Positions 51,246-59,238 of a stretch of 64,000 bases of DNA are shown piece after piece. The stretch comes from Halobacteriales archaeon QS_8_69_26. GTDB lineage: Archaea; Halobacteriota; Halobacteria; Halobacteriales; SW-7-71-33. Numbering within the stretch: the stretch's first letter is position 1; the number at the start of each line of letters is the position of its first letter. Location of the stretch: contig PXRX01000031.1 in assembly GCA_003023195.1 (NCBI GenBank), positions 1 through 64,000 on the forward strand. Direction: 5' to 3'. The notes under the pieces are model-generated. The model had not been told where the DNA came from. It saw only the letters and a program-made list of their open reading frames with translations, and did not search any database. The translations under genes were made by a program, and so were the position numbers.

Positions 51246-51656
51246 GTGAGCTACGAACTCCGCGACCACACCGCCGACGTGGGGATCGCCGCCACCGCGG
51301 GGAGTCTCGGCGGGGTGATGGCCGCCCTCGCCGACGGGATGGCCGCGGCCCAGTGCGACGAGTGGCCGGCGGTGGGCGACCGCTTCGACGTCGAGGTCCG
51401 GGCCGAGAACCCCGAGGCCCTCCTGTTCGACTACCTCGACGAACTGATCTACCGACGCGACGTCCTGAACGTCCTCCCCGTGGACAACGAGGCCACGGTC
51501 CGCGAGGCCGGAGGGGAGTGGATCCTGGAGGGGAGTGCCATGGGCGTCCCGCTTGACCGGATCCACGCCCGGGAGATCAAGGCCGTTACCTACTCCGAGA
51601 TGCGGATAGAGGAGACCGACGACGAGTGGGAGGCCTACGTCGTACTGGACGTGTGA
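51246..51656 (+). CDS. Archease (RtcB activator)
   Basis: A 136-residue protein with a GTG start. It has the typical opening SYELRDHTADVGIAATAGS, the middle EALLFDYLDELIYRRDV and the ending IKAVTYSEMRI...YVVLDV. Archease promotes GTP-dependent guanylylation and turnover of the RNA ligase RtcB in tRNA splicing and RNA repair. The Asp residues of the metal site (DHTAD near the N-terminus, final Asp) are present. The rtcB gene lies 3 kb downstream in the same orientation (54600). Confidence 0.95.
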   Translation: MSYELRDHTADVGIAATAGSLGGVMAALADGMAAAQCDEWPAVGDRFDVEVRAENPEALLFDYLDELIYRRDVLNVLPVDNEATVREAGGEWILEGSAMGVPLDRIHAREIKAVTYSEMRIEETDDEWEAYVVLDV

Positions 51657-51732
51657 GGTCGTCCGTGGACTGCCACCGGAGTCCCCGGGTGGAACGCGAC
51701 CGGAGTCCGTGGAACGGGTCGCGATCGGGCCG

Positions 51733-53037
51733 TCAGTTCGAGGAGAAGGAGTAGCTCGCCCCGCTGACGTCGAAGCCGGCCTTCTTCACGCCGCCCCAGT
51801 ACCGGTAGCTGTCCTTGCCACTGTTGACCCACCCGTCGGCGGTCCGCCCGACGACGTCGTCGTGGTTGTTGATCGAGGCCCCGTTGTCGGTGCTCTTGCG
51901 GAGGCCGCCCGCGACGGTAAACTCGTAGGTAGACCAGCTACCGTTGTCGTAGCCGTCGATGGTGATGGTGTTGTTGCCGACGGAGTCGACGAACACCTCC
52001 TCGCAGTCGACGTAGACGCTGACGCCGCCGTCCGCGGTGAAGTCGGTTATTTCCCCGGTGAAGACGTAGGAGTCCCGGCCGCCGTAGGTCCAGCCGTCGA
52101 CCGTGTCTCCGTTGACGTCGTCGTGGCTGTTGGTGGTCGCCCCGCAGTCCGTGGACTTCTCGACGATGGTCCCCGAGACGCTGAACTGGTAGGACTCCCA
52201 GTCGCCGTCGTCCGCGCCCTCTATCGTGATCAGGTGCTGGCGGTCGAAGTGACGGCGGAGCTGTCTGCCGGCGCAGTCGTACCAGTAGTAGGCGTCCTCC
52301 CACTCTTCCTCCCAGTACCCCGGTTCGGAGACGGCGTCCTGGTCGCACTGGTTCTGGCCGCCGTAGTGGGCACCCATCGGCGTCGTATAGACGTCACCCG
52401 AACTCGGCAGGCTGTCCGTCTCGTGGACCCGACTGACGTCCTCGTAGTGCATCCCGCAGTTGTGGTCCGAGCCGTCGCACATGCCCAGCATGTGCCCCAT
52501 CTCCTGGAGGGTGACCTGGATACCGACGTCGTCGGACTTCGGGGCGAACCGGTCGGGATTGAAAGTGTCTAGCTGTGCGAGACCGTCGCCCCAGCCGACG
52601 CCGACCCGTGGCCAGGCACAGCCACCCGTTCGCTCGTCGCTGTGGTACAGGAGGTAGTGGTTCTCGTGGTCGGACTTGTAGTGGTAGCCGTCGGGGTTGT
52701 CGCCCTTCAGCCAGTCGTCGAACGCCGACAGGATGTCGCCACAGCCGTCCCAGGTGACGTCCCGGAGGTCGAAGCTGTGGTCCTCGACCACCGTCACCTC
52801 CCAGTCGAAGACGTCGTTGTAGGTCAGCGCCCGTCCCATCAACTGCTGGGCCGTGTACGCCGGGTCGTAGCCGTGGTCCTCGTGTACGTGGGTGTCGACG
52901 TAGATGGCGACGTCAACCTTGTCCGCCGTGTCCGCACGGGCGGTTCCCGCCGGGAGCGCCGCGCCGCCGACCAGGGCCGCACCGCCCGCAGCCCCCATTT
53001 TCAGGACGTCTCGCCTCTTAATGTTATTAGATCCCAT
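51733..53037 (-). CDS. Tat-secreted metzincin-like protein with Gln in place of the first zinc His
   Basis: 434 residues. The Tat signal KRRDVLKMGAAGGAALVGG is followed by a protease-like domain (about 40-245) with LQEMGHMLGMCD at 177-188 and a Met-turn-like CGMHYED. The metzincin pattern HExxHxxGxx(H/D) is present except that the first His is Gln178 (codon CAG). Six or so cysteines suggest disulphides. The C-terminus is two tandem ~85-residue beta domains sharing ITIEGADDGDW/ITIDGYDNGSW, then SHDDV/NHDDV and DGWTYGGRDSY/DGWVNSGKDSY. It may be a binding protein or inactive protease. A TATA-like box at 53065-53072 suggests a leaderless message. Confidence 0.75.
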   Translation of the reverse strand: MGSNNIKRRDVLKMGAAGGAALVGGAALPAGTARADTADKVDVAIYVDTHVHEDHGYDPAYTAQQLMGRALTYNDVFDWEVTVVEDHSFDLRDVTWDGCGDILSAFDDWLKGDNPDGYHYKSDHENHYLLYHSDERTGGCAWPRVGVGWGDGLAQLDTFNPDRFAPKSDDVGIQVTLQEMGHMLGMCDGSDHNCGMHYEDVSRVHETDSLPSSGDVYTTPMGAHYGGQNQCDQDAVSEPGYWEEEWEDAYYWYDCAGRQLRRHFDRQHLITIEGADDGDWESYQFSVSGTIVEKSTDCGATTNSHDDVNGDTVDGWTYGGRDSYVFTGEITDFTADGGVSVYVDCEEVFVDSVGNNTITIDGYDNGSWSTYEFTVAGGLRKSTDNGASINNHDDVVGRTADGWVNSGKDSYRYWGGVKKAGFDVSGASYSFSSN

Positions 53038-53064
53038 GCCACAATCGTTTTTAGGTCGTCGTCT

Positions 53065-53072
53065 TAATTTTT
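53065..53072 (-). promoter_or_regulatory. TATA box for the metzincin-like gene
   Basis: AAAAATTA on the minus strand, centred about 31 nt before the ATG at 53037; it implies a leader of only a few bases. It is about 60 bp from the 34-bp repeats. Confidence 0.5.
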
Positions 53073-53128
53073 GCTATTTCGTCCGGACCATGGACAACCA
53101 ATGCAGGATCAATTATGATCGATCGTGA

Positions 53129-53259
53129 ACTCCCAATGGGGGATGGTTCCGATCGATCCTGTACTCCCAATGGAGGATGGTTCCGATCGATCCTGTACTC
53201 CCAATGGGGGATGGTTCCGATCGATCCTGTACTCCCAATGGGGGATGGTTCCGATCGAT
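53129..53259. repeat. Four 34-bp tandem repeats between divergent secreted/membrane genes
   Basis: Head-to-tail units start at 53129, 53163, 53197 and 53231. Each begins ACTCCCAATGG and ends in CGATCGATCCTGT, with one substitution (GGA for GGG) in the second and a diverged end in the fourth. A degenerate GATCGATC precedes the array. It fills the 318-base gap between the metzincin-like gene (leftward) and doxX (rightward). The period is near three helical turns. No spacers, so not CRISPR. The rest of the gap contains only promoter-like AT sequence at 53040-53080. Confidence 0.9.
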
Positions 53260-53355
53260 GACGTGGACCGGCGAGCGTCGGTCGGACAACGCTCCTTCGA
53301 CTCCTCCGCGGCCGGGGACCGTCCGACTTTTTCGCCCGGACTACCTAGTGCAAGC

Positions 53356-54468
53356 ATGTACACGCGGATCGCACGTGCCGTCGGGACGCTTCTCGGGGCC
53401 GCCGTCCTGACGCAGTGGGTCGGGACGGCGGCGGCACACGTCGACTACGTCGTCGACGGGGGCGAGGGACCGTCCACGGGGGAACTACTGGCGGCCGTGG
53501 CCTCGGACCCGGTTGCGATAGCCGCGATGGCCGGCGGCGCCCTGATCGTCGCGGTGGCGGCGGCCGTCTACCTCTCCGCGAAACCGCTCGCGGCGGACGT
53601 GGCCGCGTTCCGCCACGCGATGGACGAGTACCGTCACCTCGTGCCGTGGCTGGTACGGATCAGCGTGGGATTCCCGCTCGTCGGTGCCGGGTTCGCGGGC
53701 TACCTCTTCAGCCCTGCCGTCGATGTCCAACTACGGATCCCGCAGGTCGTGCTGGGATTTCTGATCCTGTTCGGCCTGGCGACCAGGGTGGCCGCGCTGG
53801 TCGGTCTGCTGGCGTACCTCGGTGCCCTCGTCCGGTACCCCGACCTGTTGCTGGCCCTGGAGTTCGTCCCGGGACTGCTCGCCGTTGCGCTGATCGGTCC
53901 CGGGAGCCCCAGCGCGGACGAGGTGCTGGCCCGCGTCGCGAGCGCCGAGGGGACGGTCTACGGTGGGATCGATCCCGTCACCGACCTCACGGGCGTCCTC
54001 AACGACCGGCTCGCCCGCTACGAACCCCACCTCCCGACGGTCCTGCGTGCCGGCCTCGGTGCCAGTTTCCTCTACCTCGGGATCACCCAGAAACTGCTCG
54101 AACCCGGCCCGGCCCTGGCAGTGGTCGCGAAGTACCACCTGACGTCGGTGGTCCCCGTCTCGCCGGAGCTGTGGGTCGTCGGGGCCGGCCTCGCGGAGGC
54201 AGCGGTTGGCGTCGTCATCCTCCTCGGACTGTTCACCCGGGCGAGTTGCCTGGTCGCCTTCGGACTGTTCGCCACGACCCTGTTCGGCCTCCCCGACGAC
54301 CCGGTGGTCGCCCACCTCGCCCTGTTCGGCCTGGTGTCCGCCCTGCTGATCACCGGTTCGGGACCGCTGTCGGTCGACCGGCTGGTCGCGGAGCGAGTCG
54401 GGACCGCCGGTGACGAGAAGCGTCACGAACCGCCGGCCGAGGGGAGTCCGGCCGGGACTGGCGACTGA
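53356..54468 (+). CDS. DoxX-family membrane protein
   Basis: A 370-residue protein. The signal-like first helix (ARAVGTLLGAAVLTQWVGTAAA) is followed by about eight more helices. Two DoxX-like units are visible: one around 95-185 (LVPWLVRISVGFPLVGAGFAG, GLATRVAALVGLLAYLGAL) and one around 225-345 (LPTVLRAGLGASFLYLGITQKLLEP, VVILLGLFTRASCLVAFGLF). DoxX relatives are linked to quinone or thiosulfate redox chemistry, but most haloarchaeal ones are uncharacterised. I start at 53356; the earlier in-frame ATG would translate the 34-bp repeats. Confidence 0.8.
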   Translation: MYTRIARAVGTLLGAAVLTQWVGTAAAHVDYVVDGGEGPSTGELLAAVASDPVAIAAMAGGALIVAVAAAVYLSAKPLAADVAAFRHAMDEYRHLVPWLVRISVGFPLVGAGFAGYLFSPAVDVQLRIPQVVLGFLILFGLATRVAALVGLLAYLGALVRYPDLLLALEFVPGLLAVALIGPGSPSADEVLARVASAEGTVYGGIDPVTDLTGVLNDRLARYEPHLPTVLRAGLGASFLYLGITQKLLEPGPALAVVAKYHLTSVVPVSPELWVVGAGLAEAAVGVVILLGLFTRASCLVAFGLFATTLFGLPDDPVVAHLALFGLVSALLITGSGPLSVDRLVAERVGTAGDEKRHEPPAEGSPAGTGD

Positions 54469-54599
54469 GCGGTAGCGACGGCCGGGGATCGGACCGGAAC
54501 CGGGGGCGACCGGGATTCCGGGACGGGTTCGGGGGACGGTGTGAGACGTGCCCGCGAACAGGCGAAACCTATTCCCTGGTCCCCGGTCAACCTCCCGGC

Positions 54600-56063
54600 A
54601 TGGCCGACACATACGACGCGGGCGACGTCACGCTACACAGGGTCCGCGAGTACGTCTGGGAGATCCCGCCCGAGGGTGGCATGCGAGTACCGGCCCGGGT
54701 GCTCGCCAGCGAGCGACTGCTCGACGAGATCAGCGACGACCTCACTCTCACCCAGATCCGCAACACGACGCACCTGCCGGGGATCGTCAAGCACGCGATC
54801 TGTATGCCGGACGGACACCAGGGGTACGGGTTCCCGGTCGGCGGCGTGGCCGCCATCGACGCCGAGACGGGCTGTATCTCGCCCGGCGCGGTCGGCTACG
54901 ACATCAACTGCGGCGTCCGGATGGTCCGTACGAACCTGGAGTACGACGACGTCCGGGGTCGCGAGGAGGAACTCGTCGACGCCCTGTTCGCCAACGTTCC
55001 GTCGGGACTCGGTGGCGGCGGCGTGGTCCAGACGGACAAGTCGACGCTGGAGGAGGTGCTCGACCGGGGGGTCGACTGGGCGCTGGAGAGCGGCTACGCG
55101 GTCGAGGACGACCTGAACCACTGCGAGGACGAGGGGGTCCGCCCCGAGAGTGATCCCGACGAGGTATCACAGAAGGCCAAGGACCGCGGCCGCCAACAAC
55201 TGGGGAGCCTGGGGTCGGGCAACCACTTCCTGGAGGTCCAGCGCGTCACCGACGTCTTCCTGGACGACGTCGCCGACGCCTACGGGCTCTCCGAGGACCA
55301 GATAGTGGTGCTGATCCACTGCGGGTCGCGGGGACTGGGCCACCAGGTCTGCACGGACTACCTGCGGGACATCGAACGGGAACACGAGGACCTGCTGAAC
55401 CGCCTTCCGGACAAGGAACTCGCCGCGGCCCCTGCGGGGTCGCGCCTGGCCGAGGACTACTACCATGCGATGGGCGCGGCCATCAACTTCGCCTGGGTCA
55501 ACCGGCAGTTGATCATGCACCGGACCCGGGAGGTGTTCGAACGGGTGTTCGGTCGTGACTGGGAGGACATGGGCATGCACCTGCTCTACGACGTGGCCCA
55601 CAACATCGCCAAGAAGGAAGTACACGAGGTCGACGGGAACGACCAGGAACTGTACGTCCACCGGAAGGGCGCGACCCGGGCCTTCCCCGCCGGCCGTCCC
55701 GAGGTGCCCGCGGCCCACCGGGACGTCGGCCAGCCCGTGATTATCCCCGGCAGTATGGGTGCCGGATCCTACGTCCTCCGGGGCGGGGAACGCTCGATGG
55801 CCGAAACCTTCGGGTCGACCGCCCACGGTGCCGGACGCCTCATGTCCCGCACCCAGGCCAAAAACGAGTACTGGGGCGGGGACGTGCAGGACGACCTCCG
55901 GGAGGGTCAGCAGGTCTACGTCAAGGCCCAGTCCGGCGCGACCATCGCGGAGGAGGCTCCAGGCGTCTACAAGGACGTCGACGAGGTCGTTCGCGTGTCG
56001 GACGAACTTGGGATCGGCGACAAGGTCGCCCGGACGTTCCCGGTCTGCAACATCAAGGGTTGA
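54600..56063 (+). CDS. rtcB: tRNA-splicing ligase RtcB
   Basis: A 487-residue GTP- and Mn-dependent RNA ligase that joins 2',3'-cyclic-phosphate and 5'-OH ends of spliced tRNA halves. Landmarks are CMPDGHQGYGFPVGGVAA, the Mn-ligand block GYDINCGVR, LGSLGSGNHFLEVQ, HCGSRGLGHQV, the late VIIPGSMGAGSYVL, and the guanylylated-His region STAHGAGRLMSR, ending FPVCNIKG. The sequence is complete and intein-free. Its partner archease lies upstream at 51246 in the same orientation, with two unrelated genes and a repeat array between. Confidence 0.97.
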   Translation: MADTYDAGDVTLHRVREYVWEIPPEGGMRVPARVLASERLLDEISDDLTLTQIRNTTHLPGIVKHAICMPDGHQGYGFPVGGVAAIDAETGCISPGAVGYDINCGVRMVRTNLEYDDVRGREEELVDALFANVPSGLGGGGVVQTDKSTLEEVLDRGVDWALESGYAVEDDLNHCEDEGVRPESDPDEVSQKAKDRGRQQLGSLGSGNHFLEVQRVTDVFLDDVADAYGLSEDQIVVLIHCGSRGLGHQVCTDYLRDIEREHEDLLNRLPDKELAAAPAGSRLAEDYYHAMGAAINFAWVNRQLIMHRTREVFERVFGRDWEDMGMHLLYDVAHNIAKKEVHEVDGNDQELYVHRKGATRAFPAGRPEVPAAHRDVGQPVIIPGSMGAGSYVLRGGERSMAETFGSTAHGAGRLMSRTQAKNEYWGGDVQDDLREGQQVYVKAQSGATIAEEAPGVYKDVDEVVRVSDELGIGDKVARTFPVCNIKG

Positions 56064-56204
56064 CCCCCTCCGTTGCAGTGCAGGGTCACCCTATTTCTCA
56101 CCCCCTTGCGAGTCGCCGTCGTGTATCCCTCGAACTGTGGATAGAGGGATCGAGACGAGCGAGGGCAGTTTTCCCTTTTAAACAACTCTCAATTTATCCA
56201 GGGG

Positions 56205-56212
56205 TTTTATAA
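56205..56212 (+). promoter_or_regulatory. TATA box of the PKD-protein gene
   Basis: TTTTATAA about 29 nt before the ATG at 56238, within an AT-rich patch (TTTAAACAACTCTCAATTTA). It suggests a leaderless transcript and fairly strong expression. Confidence 0.6.
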
Positions 56213-56237
56213 GAGATAGCGCAGGTATGCTGTCGTA

Positions 56238-59063
56238 ATGACACGGTGGATCGCGGCGGTAGTCGCCGTCTTGCTGGTGGTAACGTCGGTACCCTCGGCG
56301 GTCGCGGCCGGTGCCGGCGGACCGGTAGATACGGAGACGAACGGCCTCGCCGACCTCTCGACGGCGCCCGAACCGACCAGTACCGACGGATCGGGATTCT
56401 GGAGCGTGGAGTTCGGTGATAGCTCGACGGGCGCGGCCCCCGGAAGCGGCCCGATCGAACGGGGATCGAGGGCCGGTGCCGTGGACAACGAACGTCCGCT
56501 CGCGGACGCGGGTCTCGACCAGTCCGTCAAGGTGGGCGCGACCGTCCACCTCGACGCCGCCGGATCCCGGGACCCCGACGGTGAGATCGTCGCGTACGAG
56601 TGGGCCATCGTTGCCCCGGACGGGACGGAGTTCGCCCCGGACTGCCCCACCTGTGAACGGACGACCTTCCGACCGACGGACACGGGTACCTACGAGGTGT
56701 CACTGACCGTCACCGACGACGACGGTGCGACCGCCAACGACACCCTCTACGTGACGGTGTCCGGCGACCAACCGCCAGCGGTCGACGTGAGCGGCCCCAC
56801 CTCGGTCACGGTGCCGGCCGATCCCGTCTACACGGCGACCGTCTCCGCGGGATCCGAAGACGTCGCTCGGATCGTCTGGACCGTCGACGGCCGACAGGTG
56901 TTCGAGGAGTCCATCGGGGAGGGCACCCATTCGGTCCCCATCGACTTCACCGACCCCGGCACGCACAACGTCACCGCCAGGGTCGTCGACGAGGGATCGC
57001 CTCCGAGCGCGGCCGTCGATTCGGTGACCGTCGATGCCAGGGATCCCGCCGACTCGTCCGGTCAGCCCCCGGTTGCGGACATCTCCGCCAACCGGTCGGG
57101 CGTCATAGTTGACGGTGCCATCGGGCTAGACGCGGGCGAATCCTACGATCCCGACGGAACCATCGAACGATACGTCTGGCAGTTCGACGAGGGGTCGGAC
57201 CGGACCGGCGAATCCATTACCGTCCGACCGTCGACTCCGGGGGTGCTCGAAGTGACCCTCACCGTCGAGGACGACGACGGCAACACGGACGAGACTGTCG
57301 AGTATATCGTCGTCTCTTCGAGCTTACCTGGTGGCGGAGGAGGCATCGGTGGGGGTGGGGGAGGCGGTGGGTGTTCCAGTCCGGTTGACGCCTCGATAGA
57401 CGAAGTCGATCCCACCGGTCCCACGACCGGCGAAACTGTCGACTTCGACGCCTCGGCCGAGGGCTGTGGGGTCTCCACCGCCTGGACGTTCGAGGGAACC
57501 GATACCTCCACGAGGTCGGACGAGTCCGCGACGGCGGTGTGGGACAGCGAGGGCACGTACGAGGTAACCTACCGCGTGGAGGACGAGGACGGCGACCTCG
57601 CCAGCGACAGCGTGACCGTAACCGTGACCGACGGCTGTCCGCCCGTCGACGCGAGGATAGACGACTACGAACCGAACGATCCCGATCCGGGTGAAACCGT
57701 CAGCTTCGACGCGTCGGCAGATGGGTGCGGGGTTTCCACCGACTGGGAATTCGAGGACGCCTCCATGTCCGCGGAGTTCGAAGAGTCGGCCCTGGGGGTT
57801 TGGAGTTCGCCGGGCGAGTACGACGTGACCTACCGCGTGGAGGACGAGGCGGGTAACGTCGACAGCCACACCGTGACGGTGACGGTGACTGACGAAGAGG
57901 ACGAGTGCACCGAATCCGTCGACGGCACCATCGACTCGGTGGATCCGGAAACCCCCGAACCCGGTGAGACGGTCGAGTTCGAGGCGACGCCGGAGGGCTG
58001 TGATCCGACCGGTAGCTGGGAGTTCGAGGGGACCACGGCAGATGCCGAATCGATCCGTTTCGCAGAGGCCTCCTGGGGATCCCCGGGTGACTACCAGGTC
58101 AGGTACGTTGTGACCGACGAGAACGGCGACACCCACACCGCCACCGTCACCGTCAGCGTCTCTGACCCGGACTCCAACGACGACGGTGATTTCGGTAATG
58201 GTGACGGAGAGTTACCTGACTTCTACATTACCGGATCGGACCCCTTGCAGTGGGACGCCCACGACCAGGCGACGGAGGGCATCCTGCGGCCGACTCGACC
58301 GATCTACGAGATAACCTCCGATGCACCACGCGAACTCCTCCAGTACGACAAGGTAGTCTGGACGCTCGAAACCGCTAGCGGTGAAACCATCACCCAAAAA
58401 GAGGGCAGGGGAACGTCGGTGTACTTCGACGCCGATACCATCGAGGCGGCGATCTCCGACGAAACCAATCGAGACGTCTGGTTGACCGCCACGGCATACG
58501 ACGACGGAGAGACCAAAGTACGGCGTACCCAGATCACCGTTTGTGACGATCCCAACAAGGCCGAGGCGTGTCACTCGCTGGAGACGGATTATCCGGATCT
58601 AGAAATCTCGGACATCTCGGGGCCTGGTTCTCTCACATCCGGAACCACCGGTTCGTATAGTCCAGTCTACCAGAACAAGAAATACTGGGAACTAGATGAG
58701 GAGCCCGAGTGGACGATTCACTCCCCGAGCGGCAAGTACGAGCACCGTCTGCTGGATCCGTCCCCGCGAATAGGAAGCTCCACTTCGGTTACTTGGTCGG
58801 ATCCGCCTACGAAAACGACTGCAGATATTGACGTCAAGGTTCAGGCGAGTAGTGACACATCTAAACAAAAAGTTGAGACTGAGGAAAGTACTGTAGCAAG
58901 CCACCATGTTACACTTGTGTACAATCCACCAGAGGATGAAGAGAGTGATTCACCGGGTGATGGCAATGGCGGTGGGGGTGACGATGGGGCCGGAAACAAC
59001 GATGGGAGTGACGAAGGTGGAGACGACGATAAAAAATGCGAGTGGGGATGTAATGAATTTTGA
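56238..59063 (+). CDS. Large secreted PKD-domain protein, unknown role
   Basis: 941 residues. A Sec signal (TRWIAAVVAVLLVVTSVPSAVAA) is followed by tandem Ig-like/PKD domains: about 88-180 (LDAAGSRDPDGEIVAYEWAI), 180-275, and 280-370 (DAGESYDPDGTIERYVWQF). A Gly-rich hinge (GGGGGIGGGGGGGG) follows, then three short PKD-like repeats with paired Cys (PVDASIDEVDPTGP; PVDARIDDYEPND; SVDGTIDSVDPET), each with EGCGVST-type loops. A different C-terminal domain (about 650-900) ends in an acidic Gly/Asp tail with CEWGC. From about residue 780 the codon use becomes AT-rich, unlike the rest. It is probably a surface or extracellular binding protein. Confidence 0.8.
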   Translation: MTRWIAAVVAVLLVVTSVPSAVAAGAGGPVDTETNGLADLSTAPEPTSTDGSGFWSVEFGDSSTGAAPGSGPIERGSRAGAVDNERPLADAGLDQSVKVGATVHLDAAGSRDPDGEIVAYEWAIVAPDGTEFAPDCPTCERTTFRPTDTGTYEVSLTVTDDDGATANDTLYVTVSGDQPPAVDVSGPTSVTVPADPVYTATVSAGSEDVARIVWTVDGRQVFEESIGEGTHSVPIDFTDPGTHNVTARVVDEGSPPSAAVDSVTVDARDPADSSGQPPVADISANRSGVIVDGAIGLDAGESYDPDGTIERYVWQFDEGSDRTGESITVRPSTPGVLEVTLTVEDDDGNTDETVEYIVVSSSLPGGGGGIGGGGGGGGCSSPVDASIDEVDPTGPTTGETVDFDASAEGCGVSTAWTFEGTDTSTRSDESATAVWDSEGTYEVTYRVEDEDGDLASDSVTVTVTDGCPPVDARIDDYEPNDPDPGETVSFDASADGCGVSTDWEFEDASMSAEFEESALGVWSSPGEYDVTYRVEDEAGNVDSHTVTVTVTDEEDECTESVDGTIDSVDPETPEPGETVEFEATPEGCDPTGSWEFEGTTADAESIRFAEASWGSPGDYQVRYVVTDENGDTHTATVTVSVSDPDSNDDGDFGNGDGELPDFYITGSDPLQWDAHDQATEGILRPTRPIYEITSDAPRELLQYDKVVWTLETASGETITQKEGRGTSVYFDADTIEAAISDETNRDVWLTATAYDDGETKVRRTQITVCDDPNKAEACHSLETDYPDLEISDISGPGSLTSGTTGSYSPVYQNKKYWELDEEPEWTIHSPSGKYEHRLLDPSPRIGSSTSVTWSDPPTKTTADIDVKVQASSDTSKQKVETEESTVASHHVTLVYNPPEDEESDSPGDGNGGGGDDGAGNNDGSDEGGDDDKKCEWGCNEF

Positions 59064-59238
59064 CACTATAATATTAGTTCAATATAAATAAAAATTTTTA
59101 TTTTAATACTACTAATGATAAGCAGGGCACTGAGCAGATTATTTTTGTTTTCCCAGCGGCAGTTAAATAACTGGTTTAAATTCACCCTCAATTACTTCCT
59201 CAAATGTGATTAGTAGATATCTACCCCAGGAAAGAATA

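Noticed and set aside
53129-53259. CRISPR array
   Set aside because: The 34-bp units are directly adjacent with no unique spacers and no cas genes are present.
59064-59238. Replication origin in the AT-rich gap
   Set aside because: No orc1/cdc6 gene and no repeated origin-recognition boxes are nearby; the sequence lies between two convergent 3' ends.
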